Assembly (NCBI GenBank): GCA_022410635.1
Contig: JAJVDF010000357.1
Coordinates: forward strand, 552,249 to 616,248
Length of the DNA stretch: 64,000 nt
Direction: 5' to 3'
From: Tretioscincus oriximinensis
Taxonomy: Eukaryota > Chordata > Lepidosauria > Squamata > Gymnophthalmidae
Below are positions 47,201-57,854 of the stretch, piece by piece (position 1 is the first letter of the stretch; every line of letters begins with the position of its first letter). The notes under the pieces are model-generated. The model saw only the letters and a program-made list of their open reading frames with translations, was not told the origin of the DNA and searched no databases. The position numbers were made by a program, and so were the translations under genes.

Positions 47201-50200
47201 CAGCAAGAACATGACCAGCCTTTGGTGGGGGGAAGACTTGCACTATTTGCAGACTGCTGGAAAGCATCTGGAGTAGATTGGGTCTACAAGATAATTTCTG
47301 AAGGTTATAACCTGGAGCTGACAACAAAACCATCTCCAAGATTTATCCAATCACTAAGTTGCTAACACAACTCCTCCAGTAAGCAGGAAGTGATTAAAGT
47401 CTTGAATAAGTTAAAAAGTATCGGGGGTATTGAGCTTGTTCCAGCTAGTGAAAGAGGGGAAGTATACTCCTTTTTCTTTGTAATCAAAAAGAGATCAGGC
47501 GGTTGGGATGCAATTCTTAATTTGAAACCGGTAAATAATTTTATAATTAAAAACATTTTAAAATGGAAACAATGGACTCTATAAAGTTGGCTCTAATGAA
47601 GGGGCCGTTTCTCTCTTCCCTTTATCTGTCAGATGCTTATATGCACATTTTAATGCACCCCAGGTCAAGGAAGCATTTGAGGTTTGCCTTGGCTACTCAG
47701 CATTGGCAATTTCAAGTCCTCCCTTTTGGCTTGCCAAGCACATCTAGAATTTTCAGTAGGACACTGGATCAGTTGATTGGGATCCTCTGAACAACAGGGA
47801 TAAGTGTATTTGCTTATCTGGATGATCTTCTGATTGCTGCAGATTCTTGTGCACAAAATCAACTGGACACTGCAGCGATCATAAACATGCTGGAATCCCA
47901 TGGATTTGTCATCAATTAGAAAAAGAGTGTGTTAGAAGCATCCGAGAAGTTGGATCTGTGGATGTAGTTTGACACAAGGGGGGCAACTGTAAGACCGGAA
48001 GAGTGTGTTCAATTCTGGTCACATCTCAAGAGGGATATTTTGGAACTGGAGAAGGTGCAGAAAAGGGCAACAAAAATGATCAAGGGTCTGGAGCACCTCC
48101 CTTACGAAGCAAGGCTGCAACGTCTGGGCCTCTTCAGCCTTGAAAGGAGACGTTTGAGGGGTGATCTGATTGAAGTGTACAAAATCATGCATGGGATCGA
48201 CAGGGTGAATAGAGAAAAAATGTTTTCTCTATCACACAACACAAGGAGCAGAGGGCACTCCTTAAAACTGTTGGGTAGAAAAGTGAGAACAGACAAAGGG
48301 AAGCATTTTTTCACCCAGAGGGTCATCGGCCTGTGGAATTTACTTCCCGAAGAGGTAGTGGTAGCTAACAGCTTGGATAGTTTCAAGACAGGACTAGACA
48401 GGTTTATGGACACTAAGGGTATAAATGGATACTAAGATAGTTGTCTGGATGTAGCCTCCGGGATGGAGCAACAGACAGGACTTTTGAAATACCATTTGCA
48501 GGGAGTCATGAACAGGAGCATATTTTGCTTTCCTCTGTTCGGACTGCCCAGATGCATCTGGTGGGCCTTTGTGTGACACAGAATGCTGGACTCGATGGGC
48601 TGTGGCCTGATCCAGTATGGCTCTTCTTATGTTCTTATGAGTCATGTAGGAGGGAATTGGTGGAATTAGCTAATTCTGTTTTATACTTCCCCAGAGCCTC
48701 ACTTATATCAGTGGCCTCACTGTTGGGCAATATGGTATCAGTTTTCGACTTGATCCCTTGGACGAGATTTCATTTTAGGTCCTTGCAATGGTTTTACCAA
48801 GGGCACGGAAGATAGCAGTGAGGGCAAATATTTGGCTCACCATTCCTCAACAAGTGTTGCTTATCTTAAGGTGGTGGAAGGGACCTGAAATCTGCCTCTC
48901 TCCACGTCCCCAAGGGGAAGGGTTTTACGGCCTCCAGGGCACAAAATGGTACCAAACTTTGTGTGCCTGGAGAGCCATGAAATCCTTTCAGTGTGAGATT
49001 CTTCTAAAGGAAATGCTCTGAAGCTGCTTCCAGTGTGCTGGGCCAGGTAGTCACCATGGCAAAATACACCATGTTTGCCTGCTAGAGGAACTGAAAACAG
49101 CATCATTGGCAACTGCTAAGCTCTTTGCTGAAGCTGACTGAGGCCAGGAGGACAAACTATGTATAGAGGCAGCCGCCCAAGGAAACTCTTGCCAGTGAAA
49201 TGGAGACACACCTACTACTCTGCCTCTTTTGCAGGAGTTATAACTGTCCTAATGTTGAAGAATCTCCAGGGTTTTCATAACAAGAGGACAGGCATGATGT
49301 ATTTCTCAGTTCCAGCAAGAGTTGAAGCAACTAGAGGCCAATAGCTACAAGCCAATTGCCTCTTTCTCTGCAAAAAGCAATAAACGCTTGACTCTTCACT
49401 CTTCAGAACAGGCACCAGTGATCACCCAGTCTGTGCTCCCTGCTGCAGCTGCTTCAAGTGCACTGATGATGAGAACCTGCCTTGACGGCTTCATCTTCCT
49501 CAACGTTTTGCAAGCTGCGAGTTGGCTTAAAGCATCAATTTATCTTTCACTTGCACATTCATATTAGGTTATGATGAAGCTTCTCAAATCCATGGTCTTT
49601 GTTCCCCCATGTCAGGAGAAACCAAGTATGAGGTGCGCGTGCATGTGTAAAAACCTAAGTTTGTAATACAGTCCCACTCCCTTCAGTTCCACCAGTGTGA
49701 TCATGGATAATGGGAATGATCACTGATTTCTTTTAGGAGATGCCATGGTAGGAACCACAAAATCGCTTGCCTAACAAATGGACTGCAGCTCTATAAAACT
49801 AGAATTGTTTGAGTGACTCTAAAGTAAAGAAGCTCCACTGGAAGGATGTGGTGGGTCTTTTTCCACACGAGGGTAAATACACAGGCACAGGCATTGAAAA
49901 TGGAAGTTTGATTCAAAAAGGCCCCTTCCACATTGGGTCTTATTCCATTCCAGGAAAGGGTTTAAAGGCCCTGCTGTCCACAGATCATTCCAAGATAGTA
50001 CAGGCCTAAGCTGGAATCATAAGTGGATAACAGGCCCCTCAGTCTTTCCTGGAACAGAATAAAGCCAGGAGGAGCCGGCGTCTAGATTTCTCTCCATGTA
50101 TCCAGACTCTTGCGTTATTGGACATGTAACTTTTTCCTTGACTTCTAACCCTCGTAGCAGATCTCACCTTCAGTGGCAATAATATTACTGACATCAAGTG

Positions 50201-53200
50201 AAGCCATTTCAGCTGCTTCTTCCCGCTTCTGCTTCAGGGCCTTACATTTCGCAAGGGATGGTGTGCCTAGGCAAAGGACAAAGAAAACAAAATCAAAAAG
50301 GAAAACATTTATGAACAGATATTGTTCAGAGCTTTTCATAGTGTTACCCAGAAATGTTCCACTGTGGAACAGGGATTCCATATTTTCCGAAGAATCACAG
50401 CCACCAGAAATTCAAATCTTTCGTGAACAACACAATTATGGGAAGAAGCAATCCTGGAAAACATCACTGCTCCATTACAGGAAATGCAGAGGCAAGTTGC
50501 AAAAGAAAGAAATGGAATTTAAAGCTACAGGTTCCCAAGTATATATGGAAGAATGGAATGTTAGTGTTGATTGGAAGGGGTCCAGCACTATTATTTAGAA
50601 AGGAATAATGAGATGACACACTACTGGAGTAATACAGTAGCATTATTAGGCAGAATAGTATATTTAGTAAGTAATAACTTGACTGTTTGAGGGTTATTAT
50701 TGGTGTTCTGGGTTAACAATGTACAAATTCAGTATAATACAGCTCTTGTTCACCCTTTTCTGATGATAGCATTTTCTTTCAATTTAGAAGCCACCAGATT
50801 TGTTGCTGGTGGTAACGGCTAGAATTTCTGAAAAGCTTCCATGAACTCTGCCATTCCATTTCTTCAAATTATACCTGCTCTTGTGCCACACAATAGAAAG
50901 CAAGTAACACATGAATGATGTAGCAACTTTCACACTGAGCAACTGGTTGGATTTGAAGATCTTGGAGGTCCCTTCCAATTTTACCTAGCATAATTGCAAA
51001 TAGGACCCTATTTTTTCACATCCACACTGGAGGGCACCTTAAACCTGTGAAATTTCTAGTTTTCTTTCAGCCATGTATTTTTTCATGCGAAGATATGCAA
51101 CCCCCACTATCTGATGATTGAGGAATAATAAGAAAAAACACTGATCATGTTGGCACCTCTTGATAGGACCTTTTCCCAAGATTCCCACAAGATTTAGACT
51201 TGGAAGATATTCACAGAAAACTGGCTGCAGTTAAAATAGCCCTATATCATCATCATCATAGCCTTTATTGGCATAAAAAGAAGGAAGACATCCAATGCGA
51301 GAAACAAATCAAATATAAAATTTTCACGAGTAAGCAACAAAAGGAAGTTACAGCTGGGCAATACGGCGAAATAAGATTATAGACCATTCCAGATGGACTC
51401 AGGTAGTCAAGGAATCAATTAGATCAATCAAGAAAAAGGCCACCTGTTCCGTAAAGGATTCGTCCTGGTTGTTCAGAAGAAACCCAATTTTCTGGAAGTC
51501 CGGTATGGACATACTAGGCAAAAAAATAGGTTGTTGATATTTTTCTCTGGTTTTTGAGCGTAATGAACACTGAAACAAGATGTGAAATAGGGAGTCTTGC
51601 ACCATATGATCGCAAGTGCAAGTACGCAAATGCTTAGGTATTCCTAGAAATCTCCCTCTAAGCTGTCCCGAGGGGAGGATGTTAAAACGTGCTACAGACA
51701 TAGCGCGTCTTGAGGCCGGGTTAATCAATGTTCTGAGGTAGGCGGCCATGGNCCCCCCATGAACACATAAATTAAAGCTTACAGGGGAGCAGGTCTTGGA
51801 AGCTGCCGACCATAAGCAATCCCAATCAGCTTTCATAAGTGCTGCTTTAACCATCCTACTGGCTNNTATCNNTGTGTACTGTTCCATTTGNNNTAGAGTG
51901 ATACCTATGCTATCAAGCTTGGCATAAATAGCCCTATATGCAAATGATTTGTTTTTCTTTTTTGGCAGGTGTTCTGAAAGGAGGTGGATCAAGCTATAGT
52001 GGGACCTACTTGCCCCCTCCCTTCCTTGGTTTTTGGTGGGTTCCTTTAACTCTGCTTTACCTTGCAAGCCAAGATTTTCCAGCTCCTGCTTGAGTGCTTC
52101 CACTTGGGCTTTCCGAGAGTGGCAACCTGCAAGCAGCTTCTTGTAATTCCGATGTACCCCACATTCTCGGATGTAGCGCTTCAGGCGCTGGATGGAAGGG
52201 TGTTCTTCACTTTTGCCTGAACAATGTTCTTTTGTCTGAAACATAGAAGAAAGGTTTCAGGGAATGAAAGTCAGAACTGAAGACTAAAGAACATTCTACA
52301 AATTCGACTGGAGCATAATATTACAGCTTATCTGATTGCAAAACAAATTTGTAAGAGCTACAATCTTTGGTCTCAAACCAGTGTTTTGGTAATGAGTCAT
52401 TCCATGTCAAGTGGGGCAACTTTAAGGATCATCCCCACCTCACCCACATTTTTGTAAAATTTACTATAGGGGTTCCTTATCATATGAAAACTGACATGGA
52501 AGCCATTGGTATAAACAGATACTAGGATGGATGTCTTGATACTGCCTCCGAGAGGGAGCAACAAGCAGGATTCCTGAAATGCCATCGATTTTGCCTTCTT
52601 CTGTTCCAGACTGCCCAGGTGCAATTGGTGGGCCTCTGTGTGAGACAGAAGGCTGGACTCCGGCCCAATTCAACAGGGTTCCTCTTATGATCTAACTGTA
52701 TTATACAAAAGCCCAACTGCACTGACGTTTGGTTGAAGAGACAACTTTCCATCCCCATTTTCAAGCATTCCTGAAATGTCTATTTTTAATATGTCAGTTT
52801 TATACTTTATTTTTATTGTTATTATTATTTTCTGCTCTGAGACCTAAATAAACAAACATGGGAGAAAACAGCATTCCAGAGGGTAGGACCCTTACCTTTT
52901 CTTGACGGTGCTGTTTAGAAGCACTAGGGTTCTCTTCTCCTTCTACACTGCAGTTCACTTCCTCTTCTGATTCGTTCCCTGAATTCCCCTTGCTCTTAAG
53001 TCTTTTTCTGGGCTTCTGCACTCCTACACTCTGCTGGCTTTCGCTCCCAGAGTCCTCAGACTCCATGTCACCAAGATGTGTCTGAGATTTCTCTGTTCTC
53101 CCCCTTTCTAGCTTTACTTCTTCCTCACTAGATTCACTCCCATCTATATCCTTGCTCTGCTTTTTAAAGATTTCTCTCTTTTTCAGGTCCTCTGAAAAAC

Positions 53201-56200
53201 ATTTCAATTTGCTGCCATTTGTGGACATCTTCTTGGGCTTCTTTTCACCTTTTCCAGCATCCACTGCCTCAAACTCTGAGTCAGATTCACTGTCAATGGA
53301 TTCTGATGTCTCCTTCCTACTTCGCGGCTTCAAGGCCTTTGGCATGTCCTCCTCACTTCCTGACTCTTCGCTGCTTTTACATCTGTTTTGTTTCAGGGAG
53401 GTTTGCTTTTTCTCTTGCTTCTTCTCCAAATTATTTCTATTTAGGCTTTTCACCTTCCCTTTTCCAACATGCACTTTAAGCTCCTCCTCCTCTTCTTCTG
53501 AACCACTCACTGACTTGTAATTCCATTTCTCTTTTGCTACTTTGCTTCTGATCTTTCTATGCACTTCTCCCTTCTCATGACTTTCTTCTTCGATGGAATC
53601 AGAACTGCTATCCAGTATGTCTGTTGCCTTATTTTCCCGTCTGTGTTGACTACCTGCCATTTTTTTCTGCAACGTGGGCTTCTCGTCCTCTGAACTGCTA
53701 CCAGATTCTTGCTCCCTTTCATTGTCCTTTTCTGTTCTCCACAGGCTCCACTGTTTATTGTTACTTCCAACTCTCCTCTTTCCATTTTCATCCCTGTCCT
53801 GATCCTTCTTTTCTGATTTTCTCATCTGAGACATTTTGCTCCTCGTATCCAATTCACTCATCTTCTTTGTCCTCTGTTCTATGATCTTCCTGCTTTTTCC
53901 TTCAGATTCAGAATCACTGCCATCCAGTTTGCTTTTAACCCCTTGTCTTTTATGAGGCCTACATCTTCTCAGGTTCTGGTCTGAGTCACTGTCCGACTCT
54001 GTGGTGAGATTCTTTGTCACTTTCTGGCATTTTTCAATCTTCCCCACAGAATCACTCATTTCTGATGTCTCTTCTGAGTCACTTCCTGATCTGTTTCTCT
54101 GCCTTGGTTTGTTTCTTTCCCCCATCTCTTGGCTAGATTTCCAGAGCGGTTTCTTCCTTTTGTTCTTTTTACTTTGCCCATCACTCTCATTTCCAACAGT
54201 GTGGTCTCCTGGCTCTGAATCTTTCAGTTTACAAGAATTTTTAAATTTCTCAGCTCTAATTTTCTTTAGGTCACCACGGAACAGCGTCTTTCTTGAATCA
54301 ATTCCAGAATCCTCCTCATCAGAGGTATCTTTTGGAAAATAAAACAAACATCATTTGTGCATATGATGTGGAACATGTGTTATTTAGCATTTATCTACCT
54401 GTCTATTTGAGACTGTTCTTAAGCAATCACACATTTCTAGAACTATCAGAACACCCACTTGTACCAAGTCATGTACATAAACTCCATAGTCCAGCAAAGG
54501 AGCTAGCAGCACTTTGAGACTAACTTGAGTATGTATAAGTATGTATAAGGAACTTACCCAGCTCCTGATCAGTTCTTTGCTTCTTCTTTTGCTTGCTTCT
54601 GGTCTCTTCACCTGAGGAATCGGAAGTATCATGGGGTCTCTTGTGACTTCCCAATTCAACAGAATCCTTGACTTCACTTACTCCCCCACTGGAGGGGTCA
54701 TCAATCTGTGAAAACATTAAAAAAATTCAGTTTTACCTGATTAGGAACTAGCCCAACCTACCCTTCCTCTCTCATTCTCACATAGCTTGAAGGTTCCCTC
54801 CCCACACCTTCCCCAATACCTGTTGCACCTGCATCTTGAGCAGCTCTTCCACCACAAGCTGCTTGAGTTGGTCCTTTTTCATTTTAGTTAGGCTCTCTTG
54901 CCCAATGTGGAGAAGATATTTCTTCCGGACTATGGCATGGGTGAGGATGCTGCAAACGACAGCAATAATGGTGAGCCAGTGGCACTTCAGGAATAGTTAA
55001 ATATCACGCCACCCAAATGGAGATACCAAAATGAGTATGGAAGCCAAGGCACAAAGATGTGGAATGAGGTAAGGTCAAGATTTCTTTAGTCTGCCCGCTG
55101 CACTTTATAGTGTACCAAAATCCTGCTCACGGGATAGCAGTACGATCAACAGCAGGGGCAACCTTAGTGGCAGATTTTACTTCTAGCATTTTGTAAAGAT
55201 CTTTGAAGTTTCAGTGAGTCACACCATAATCTGTTAGACAGACTCAACCAATATTCTGATCCAGTGTGAAAATGTTACTTACTTCTGGAATGTGTCTCTA
55301 AACTATGGCCCTTTGTATATTGAGCATTACTCTGAGATATGTACCCTCAGGGTAGAAAGGGTGTAAATCTAAAGCTATAGATGGGTCACCCAGCTAACTT
55401 CCTGTAAGCAAAAAATGTTTTCTGTGGGGGCGGGACTGGGCACTGATTGGCTAAAGAGGCTTCCTCCTAGGGTTAGCTGTGATGCAGGTTGGGCAGTAGC
55501 CTTTACTAGNCTGGGTGCCAGAAGTAAACAGTAACAAGCTGCCAGCTTCCTGTTTCTCTCCTTCCTGTCAGAGCTTTTGTTTTAAGGTTTTAAGTTGTGT
55601 TTCTCCCTGTTTTTATGCACTGTTTTTTCATAACAACAAGTGCTAATTACAAACGCTTAGATGCCAAGCAGCTTCACAAAGCTGGCAGCAGCAGCAGCAG
55701 TAGCTCAAATGTGAAAAAACAGTAAACAGCCTGTTGGGGCCTGATGGGAAGTGTAGTNTGAGCCAGCAGGCAGCCTCTGCTGCCCAGCCTGTGTGTGGCC
55801 CTGCAGACTACAGCTCCCAGCTTACACTGCACTCAAAGGGAGGAAGCCTTTTTAGCCAATTTGTGCCCAGTCCCACCCACAAGCAACATTTCTGCTGCTT
55901 ACAGAAAGTTGCCCGGGGTACCCACCTAATTGTAAAACTACAGAGTTAACCTCCAGGTGTTGAACTCTGGTTCACACCATTTGTTGCCACTGGTCAAACT
56001 GCCTGAGGACCCAAACAACAGGACTCCTGAAGTACCATTTGCAGGGAATCGAGAATAGGGGAAGAATTTGCCCAGGTGCAATTGGTGTGCCTCTGTGTGA
56101 GACAGAATGCTGGAATCTGGCCCATTCAGCCTCTTATGTTCTCCCATGTTCCTATCCCCCAGCACTGCAAAGAGACATTGCAAGATCCCCAGGGTCCCGT

Positions 56201-56360
56201 TAAATGCTATGCAGGAACCCAGAAAGAAGCCTCGGTTTTCAGTACTGCGAGCGTCTTACCTGAGGTCCGGATTCTCTTGAAACAGATGCCGGACGAAGCT
56301 TTGCATATCCTGTTGGTTAGTGGTCTGCGCAGACCCGGGAGGCGCTGCCGCTGCAGCCAT
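44074..56360 (-). CDS. HIRIP3: HIRIP3, HIRA-interacting protein 3 (complete, 7 coding exons)
   Basis: Seven minus-strand exons join in frame to 2,223 bp, 740 residues plus stop. The order is an N-terminal helical domain (QSFVRHLF, ILTHAIVRKKYL, VVEELLKMQ), a very long acidic Ser/Asp/Glu and Lys-rich region, then a conserved C-terminus (HPSIQRLKRYIRECGVHRNY, REEAAEMASLDVSNII) and the end IISSDEDSN. The C-terminal part contains the CHZ motif that binds H2A-type histones. Family knowledge: a nuclear histone chaperone that binds HIRA, histones H2A/H2B and H3, and is phosphorylated by CK2. The predicted protein is longer than human HIRIP3 (556 aa), mostly in the acidic exon. It shares an upstream region with INO80E, head to head. 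Confidence 0.93.
44650..49030 (+). mobile_element. Decayed DIRS-like retrotransposon, interrupted by a CR1
   Basis: A gag-like region lies at about 45,110-46,960 (a Lys-rich segment, then LKYWHADATTKANLTAAPFI near 46,830). A reverse transcriptase follows with VKKRSGGW-type and LPFGLPS motifs near 47,490-47,740 and the catalytic FAYLDDLL at about 47,808. After the CR1 insertion (about 47,985-48,640) the pattern LGNMVSVFDLIPWTRFHFRS fits the RNase H side of DIRS elements. In-frame stops and shifts are many, so it is dead. It is antisense to HIRIP3, inside intron 6. No recombinase gene was recognised after it. Confidence 0.65.
47985..48640 (+). mobile_element. CR1 LINE, 3' part of ORF2 plus tail
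   Basis: An open frame reads LEKVQKRATKMIKGLEHLPY, LGLFSLERRRLRGDLIEVYK and KHFFTQRVIGLWNLLPEEVV, the CR1 ORF2 C-terminus. The standard 3' tail follows, ending ggctcttcttatgttcttat. It is well preserved, hence fairly recent, and is inserted into the DIRS-like element. Confidence 0.85.
49031..50167. other. HIRIP3 intron 6, proximal part
   Basis: Possible further DIRS debris to about 49,560. A MITE-like piece (about 49,915-50,060: ggccccttccacattgg ... cctggaacagaataaagcc) follows. No exon was seen. Confidence 0.35.
50168..50266 (-). CDS. HIRIP3: HIRIP3 exon 6
   Basis: The acceptor ..ctttgcctag is followed by (G)TPSLAKCKALKQKREEAAE and MASLDVSNIIATE, with donor G|GTGAGA. It is phase 1-1, 99 bp. 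Confidence 0.95.
51240..51955 (-). mobile_element. LINE ORF2 C-terminal fragment in frame with HIRIP3 exon 5
   Basis: The minus strand reads SVARFNILPSGQLRGRFLGI, then CTCDHMVQDSLFHILFQCSL. This is the Cys/His-containing C-terminal region of a vertebrate non-LTR element (L2/R4-like; clade not settled). A stop lies at 51,399. It ends with ccaataaaggctatgatgat and an ATG/GAT-type simple tail at 51,245-51,262. Ns cluster at 51,752 and 51,865-51,893. Confidence 0.65.
52061..52235 (-). CDS. HIRIP3: HIRIP3 exon 5 (conserved core)
   Basis: The acceptor ..atgtttcag is followed by TKEHCSGKSEEHPSIQRLKR and YIRECGVHRNYKKLLAGC. The exon ends LENLGLQ with donor G|GTAAAG. The same frame stays open past the donor into a LINE (see 51,240-51,955). 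Confidence 0.94.
52390..52690 (+). mobile_element. Foldback-element piece and CR1 tail
   Basis: 52,390-52,490 resembles the left half of the foldback element at 10,452 (caagtggggcaactttaagg, gatcatccccacctcacc). 52,500-52,690 is a CR1 3' tail (agactgcccaggtgcaattg, ggcctctgtgtgagacagaa). Confidence 0.6.
52896..54328 (-). CDS. HIRIP3: HIRIP3 exon 4, large acidic exon
   Basis: A 1,433-bp exon between acceptor ..tttccaaaag and donor GAAAAG|GTAAGG. It encodes about 478 residues dominated by Ser, Glu, Asp and Lys. It has many S-[DE]-x-[DE] motifs (GSDSEETSEMSD, SESDSEFEA, SGSEEDM), the consensus for CK2. The region is disordered and repeat-like, with alternating acidic and Lys/Arg patches. Frame is open throughout. 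Confidence 0.92.
54558..54705 (-). CDS. HIRIP3: HIRIP3 exon 3
   Basis: The acceptor ..gttttcacag is followed by IDDPSSGGVSEVKDSVELGS. The exon continues to RTDQEL with donor G|GTAAGT in phase 1. It is low in complexity, basic and Ser-rich. Confidence 0.88.
54829..54949 (-). CDS. HIRIP3: HIRIP3 exon 2
   Basis: The acceptor ..cgtttgcag is followed by (S)ILTHAIVRKKYLLHIGQES and ends VVEELLKMQ. Two donors are possible. ATGCAG|GTGCAA (used here) gives KMQ-IDD, which aligns with KMQVDE of human. CAACAG|GTATTG, ending at 54,820, would add VQQ. Confidence 0.8.
55384..55926. mobile_element. Foldback DNA transposon, best copy of the ACTACA..TCCC family
   Basis: The left end gggtcacccagctaacttcc, then gcgggactgggcactgattg, is mirrored at the right by ccagtcccaccc and gaaagttgcccggggtaccc. 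Subterminal gattggctaaagaggcttcc is also mirrored. The interior has a CAG run (about 55,685-55,700) and, on its right side, gaagtgtagtntgagc and actacagctcccagc. About 540 bp with no gene. Copies or parts lie at 468, 12,180, 57,003 and 60,245. Confidence 0.65.
56000..56155 (+). mobile_element. CR1 LINE 3' tail (short)
   Basis: ggactcctgaagtaccattt, gcagggaatcgagaata and cctctgtgtgagacagaatg ending cctcttatgttctcccatg are the CR1 tail in shortened form. Confidence 0.65.
56260..56360 (-). CDS. HIRIP3: HIRIP3 exon 1 (coding part)
   Basis: The ATG at 56,360 reads MAAAAAAPPGSAQTTNQQDM and then QSFVRHLFQENPDL. Its donor CTCAG|GTAAGA ends the exon in phase 2. The ATG sits just inside a CpG-rich promoter. 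Confidence 0.9.
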
Positions 56361-57764
56361 TCTTTCCCGCCAACGCCAACGCCGTTATCACTAACGGAAC
56401 AATGTGGCAAAGGCGTATGGGAAATGTAGTCCGAAGAGGAGTCACCCGGGATGCGACGTGTCTAGCATCACCTGTCTGCGCGGTGCATGATGGGAGGGCA
56501 CATGCCGTGCCAAAGGGCCTGATGGGATGTGTAGTTGCTTAGGACTGTGGTAATCAGCCTCATAAAAACAAAAGGCCAGGGAGGGAGGTACAGTCACACA
56601 AGGATCCGGAATAATTATGCAGCAAGAACTCGTGGGCAAAAGTTAGCTCGTCTCGGTTTGGGGTTTTTGTTTTGCACGTTTGAATTGGAATAANATCAAA
56701 AAGTAGCATGTCATAAAGCAGAGAAGGTTTTTCTTTCTTCACAGGAAGTTTCCTAGCATCCTAAACTCCATGTGCAGAAAAAAAATCCATTTTATGCAAA
56801 CCATTGAAAAGTACTGGAGTGGCTATAGCCCAGTGCCAGAGCAAACTATCTGGAAAGCAGAAGTCTCTCAGTTTGAGCCCCAGTTTCTCTCCAGAAATAG
56901 GTAGTAGAAAGTCGCTGCTGAAACTCTGCCCAGAAAACTGCAATTATCAGCCACCAGGAGGTGGAGTCAGAATTCACACAACTGAACGTCCTGCCCTGGG
57001 TAGACCAGGTGCCGGCTGTCTACTATAAGAAAACCACCAGCTTCCGGTTTTTAGCTTCCGGCAGCAACTTTGTTTCCGGCTTTATGGGCTTCCTCAGCTA
57101 TTTTTCTACCTGTTTTTCTACGCCGGTTTTTTTTCCTCATCTTGGGCCAGTCACAGTTCTTTAGACTCTCTCAGCCCCACCTACCTCACAGGGTGTCTGT
57201 TGTGGAAAAAGCAACGCAAGTTATGTGCGCCCCCCTATGGTTGGCCGTGCTGAGACCTTCGGGTATAAATACAAATAATTAAATACAAAGAAATAATTCA
57301 TTTTGAGAAGAGCTTATATGAAACCTTAGGTAGCTTGCTGGAATTCTAACTAGGTAACCAGTTAGAACTATAGTGTCTTATTTTTAGTGCCCAAACCATT
57401 TCAAAACATTATGTTATTTGATTTGAAGGAATGGTACACCGAGATAAACGCTAAGACATCTCAAGTCATAGACACTATAAGCGCAAATATTTTTGTAATT
57501 TCTCCAAGACCCAAATCTAGAAAGGCATTCAAAAAAGAGACAGGTTCACACCATTTTCTCCTGCAGCATGCTGGGANTTGTAGTTTCGATTCTCTTAGGC
57601 TAGCCCTCTTATCCAATCATCTTCCTGTAGCCTGCTGCGCCGCGCCTCCTTTCTGCGGGCTGCTGGGTAATGTAGTTTTCTTCACCTTTTCTCTCCCCTC
57701 CTCTTTTTCTTATATTTCAGTTCCTGATCTAGAGTTATCCTAAAAATTTCCCCTGCAGCTGGGC
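56361..57764. promoter_or_regulatory. Head-to-head HIRIP3/INO80E promoter region
   Basis: An E2F-type TTTCCCGCC (56,363-56,371) lies next to the HIRIP3 start. ZNF143-type motifs lie at 56,416-56,430 (gggaaatgtagt), 56,521-56,536 (gatgggatgtgtagt), 57,566-57,584 (GCATGCTGGGANTTGTAGT, nearly the full consensus) and 57,661-57,676. Its ends are CpG-rich. The centre holds a degenerate tRNA-type SINE (about 56,810-56,950) and a composite repeat (57,003-57,275). Start sites are inferred. Confidence 0.6.
57003..57275 (+). mobile_element. Composite SINE-type repeat
   Basis: The head caggtgccggctgtctacta resembles the interior of the 55,384 family. 57,145-57,275 (agtcacagttctttagactc, ctcagccccacctacctcac, ggttggccgtgctgagacct) is the 3' half of the Squam1-like SINE. 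Confidence 0.6.
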
Positions 57765-57854
57765 ATGAACGGGGCAGGAGAGCCAGATCCTGGCAGTGGG
57801 GGCTATAAGAGGCGTTACAGGGCTCTGAAGAGGCGGTTGAAATTCCTGATCTAT
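57765..57854 (+). CDS. INO80E: INO80E exon 1 (coding part)
   Basis: ATG in context gggcATGaac. 30 codons end LKFLIY with donor TAT|GTAAGA (phase 0). Confidence 0.93.

Larger units (their letters stand above)
54950..56259. other. HIRIP3 intron 1
   Basis: Holds the foldback-type repeat at 55,384-55,926 and a CR1 tail at about 56,000-56,155. The first 430 bp show nothing recognisable. Confidence 0.5.

Noticed and set aside
53152..54342. Plus-strand frames opposite the large HIRIP3 exon
   Set aside because: They are shadows of the acidic coding sequence (Ser/Phe/Leu-rich), with no splice or start context.
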